DNA from: VRUE01 sp036266075
GTDB taxonomy: Bacteria; Actinomycetota; Thermoleophilia; Solirubrobacterales; 70-9
Assembly (NCBI GenBank): GCA_036266075.1
Contig: DATANV010000015.1
Location: forward strand, 1-64,000
Length of the DNA stretch: 64,000 nucleotides
Direction: 5' to 3'
Below the pieces are notes generated by a model. That model ran no database searches. It was not told where the DNA came from and saw only the letters and a program-made list of their open reading frames with translations. Of the stretch, positions 62,862 to 64,000 are shown piece after piece. Both the position numbers and the translations under genes were made by a program. Each line of letters opens with the position of its first letter. Within the stretch, counting starts at the first letter, position 1.

Positions 62862-63256
62862 TTCTCGACTCCGATGCGGCCGTGGGCTTCCTCGATCGCA
62901 AGGACACCCTCCACGATGCAGCGGACACGGCGATCCGCGACCTCATCCGCGATCAGCGACTCCTGGTTTCGGTCGTTACCTACGCCGAGGTTCTAACCGG
63001 CGCACGGCTAGGCCACCACGATGTGGACCAGGTCAGGGGGTTCTTTTCCGGGTTGATCTCGGAGGTGCTTTCCGTCGATGTGGCCGTGGCGGACATGGCG
63101 TCCGAGCTTCGCTCTCGGCGCAAGTCCCTGCAAATGCCGGATGCGTTGATCCTTGCGACGGCCGAGATCCACCCGGAGATCGATCTAATCGTGACCGGGG
63201 ATATGCAGGTGGCGAAAGTCTCCGGTCTCAGCTGCAAGGTCCACTTGCTGCACTGA
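62852..63256 (+). CDS. vapC: PIN-domain ribonuclease toxin (VapC)
   Basis: 134 residues from GTG 62852. Acidic metal-binding residues are Asp6 (VVLDSD), Glu46 (TYAEVLTGA), Asp97 (MPDALILATA) and Asp117 (VTGDMQ). VapC toxins cleave tRNA or rRNA. Paired with VapB and enclosed by tRNA-Val-derived repeats. Confidence 0.93.
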   Translation: MAVVLDSDAAVGFLDRKDTLHDAADTAIRDLIRDQRLLVSVVTYAEVLTGARLGHHDVDQVRGFFSGLISEVLSVDVAVADMASELRSRRKSLQMPDALILATAEIHPEIDLIVTGDMQVAKVSGLSCKVHLLH

Positions 63257-63277
63257 GAAGAGGGTGGCGACTGCGCC

Positions 63278-63297
63278 GGGAGATCAACAGATCTCCC
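63278..63297 (+). terminator. Hairpin after vapC
   Basis: GGGAGATC-AACA-GATCTCCC, a perfect 8-bp stem 22 bp after the vapC stop. The following bases (CTCCTGTCT) are only weakly U-rich. Confidence 0.5.
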
Positions 63298-63380
63298 CTC
63301 CTGTCTACATCTGCAACTGGCGCTCAGAGAACAGGTTGAGATCTAGGATCGCGCGGCGAATTGATCGATAGTCGTCTACG

Positions 63381-63450
63381 GGAACCTCGACCCACTGTCC
63401 GAACCGCTGTTGGCACTGACTCCTCCGGTTCGGAGGAGTCGTGAGGTTCC
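63381..63450. other. Nested stem-loop between vapC and tRNA-Val
   Basis: Outer stem GGAACCTC (63381-63388) with GAGGTTCC (63443-63450); inner perfect 10-bp stem 63418-63427 with 63431-63440, loop GTT. Lies within the att-bounded segment; could be a structured RNA or recombination-site structure. The rest of 63257-63526 shows nothing recognisable. Confidence 0.5.
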
Positions 63451-63526
63451 TACGGTTGAGCTGCAGAGCCACGTTCTCGACGGGTTTAGAACCACCGCCC
63501 GGATTTTGGCTCTACACCGGGAAGTC

Positions 63527-63558
63527 TGATGGGCGCGGCTGGGTTCGAACCAGCGACC
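63527..63558. repeat. att-like tRNA-Val 3' end (proximal)
   Basis: The copy that belongs to the intact tRNA-Val gene; identical over 32 bp to 62565-62596, 962 bp away in the same orientation. Confidence 0.8.
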
Positions 63559-63601
63559 TCTCGCGTGTGAGGCGAGCGCTCTCCCACTGAGCTACGCGCC
63601 C
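63530..63601 (-). tRNA. tRNA-Val (CAC)
   Basis: 72-nt tRNA on the minus strand. Acceptor stem GGGCGCG (5' end at 63601) pairs with CGCGCCC; anticodon stem CTCGC/GCGAG encloses CTCACAC, anticodon CAC; T-loop GGTTCGAACC. Discriminator A. Confidence 0.96.
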
Positions 63602-63809
63602 GGGAGGAGCGGATATTACGGGCCCGGGTGGGGCGCGGAGGCTGGGGTGGAGGGGTCTGACCCGTAGCCGCTGATGGGCAGTTCCGGAACGGCTGGGGTT
63701 TGCGCAATGGACCGCTGATCTAGAGCGAGTGGGGATATCCGTCCAAGCTGGCGCAGTGCGCGGGTCGAGCGGGGGAAGGTTCGTTGACCGAGCGCACGAG
63801 AGGAGCTTC

Positions 63810-64000
63810 ATGGGAGTGAACGGAACTCGATTGGCCACGACGGTTGTCCTGGTTGTCGGGGGCGCGGCCGTTTTCGTCCCGGGTGGCATGGCCTGGGCGG
63901 CGACCGCGACCTATCCGGCTGGGGGTAGCGGCTTCCAGGAAGACGCGGAAGGATGGAGCGTCGGCGGAGCGTCCTGCACCCCGGCCGAATTGCTCTGCTC
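63810..64000 (+). CDS. Secreted protein, 3' truncated by window
   Basis: Starts ATG 63810 with AGGAG four bases upstream and is open to the window end (63 full codons). A signal peptide is clear (LATTVVLVVGGAAVFVPG, cleavage near AWAAT), followed by a Gly/Ser-rich mature part containing GFQEDAEGWSVGGASC. Family not recognisable from this portion. The 208 bp upstream (63602-63809) hold no other feature. Confidence 0.7.
   Translation, partial: MGVNGTRLATTVVLVVGGAAVFVPGGMAWAATATYPAGGSGFQEDAEGWSVGGASCTPAELLC

Overview
The window is a high-GC chromosomal segment with many GTG starts, short intergenic gaps and frequent 1-10 bp gene overlaps. It carries F420-type (DUF385) and Rv2578c-type proteins, an ECF42/DGPF sigma pair, LigC-type ATP-dependent DNA ligase, YrbE permeases and many TetR/ArsR regulators. 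This points to Actinomycetota, and by overall flavour most likely class Thermoleophilia (Solirubrobacterales); the assignment is inference, since no rRNA is present. No CRISPR array, rRNA operon or replication origin was seen.

Layout. 0-10 kb: the end of a modular type I PKS (KS end-AT-DH-KR-ACP-TE), translationally coupled to crotonyl-CoA carboxylase/reductase and an alpha/beta hydrolase, facing a Sfp-type phosphopantetheinyl transferase; then a metallophosphoesterase, a cyclopropane fatty acid synthase and a divergent fatty acid desaturase. 11-14 kb: two adjacent regulators that each contain two complete TetR units, and an ArsR regulator. 14-24 kb: membrane protein, MBL hydrolase, universal stress protein, subtilase, TadA, two tRNA-Ser genes, a PilZ-containing cellulose-synthase-like enzyme, and the ECF42/DGPF pair. 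25-28 kb: a Cys-laddered RTX-like secreted protein, a lipoprotein and LtrA, whose end overlaps an antisense tRNA-Thr.

28-31.7 kb is the most interesting stretch. It holds a microcin-C-type MccB-like adenylating enzyme, two paralogous ArsR-type regulators (one with histone-like lysine-rich tails), a family 5 uracil-DNA glycosylase, and a 19-codon gene with an excellent Shine-Dalgarno whose peptide ends in Asn and is followed by a strong stem-loop. These are the hallmarks of an mccA/mccB pair, although the two genes are 1.5 kb apart and no export or immunity gene was recognised.

32-44 kb is mostly housekeeping: MMPL transporter, PgsA, FolE2, primary sigma factor, tRNA-Tyr, MerR and three TetR regulators, dCTP deaminase and YtoQ. 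Two large perfect inverted repeats sit at gene ends here. 44-53 kb: a radical SAM repair-type gene under a perfect LexA box, an ATP-dependent DNA ligase, and a five-gene MFS/peptide ABC-transporter operon. A small transcription unit with a five-codon ORF and two hairpins lies at 52.7-52.9 kb. 53-61.6 kb: HD-GYP phosphodiesterase, zinc alcohol dehydrogenase, an autoregulated leaderless-looking GntR gene leading into two YrbE/MlaE permeases, GST, pterin dehydratase, ArfB and a hydrolase. 61.6-63.6 kb is accessory DNA: an SRA plus PD-(D/E)XK modification-dependent restriction enzyme, then a VapBC module lying exactly between a tRNA-Val gene and a 32-bp copy of its 3' end (att-like direct repeats).
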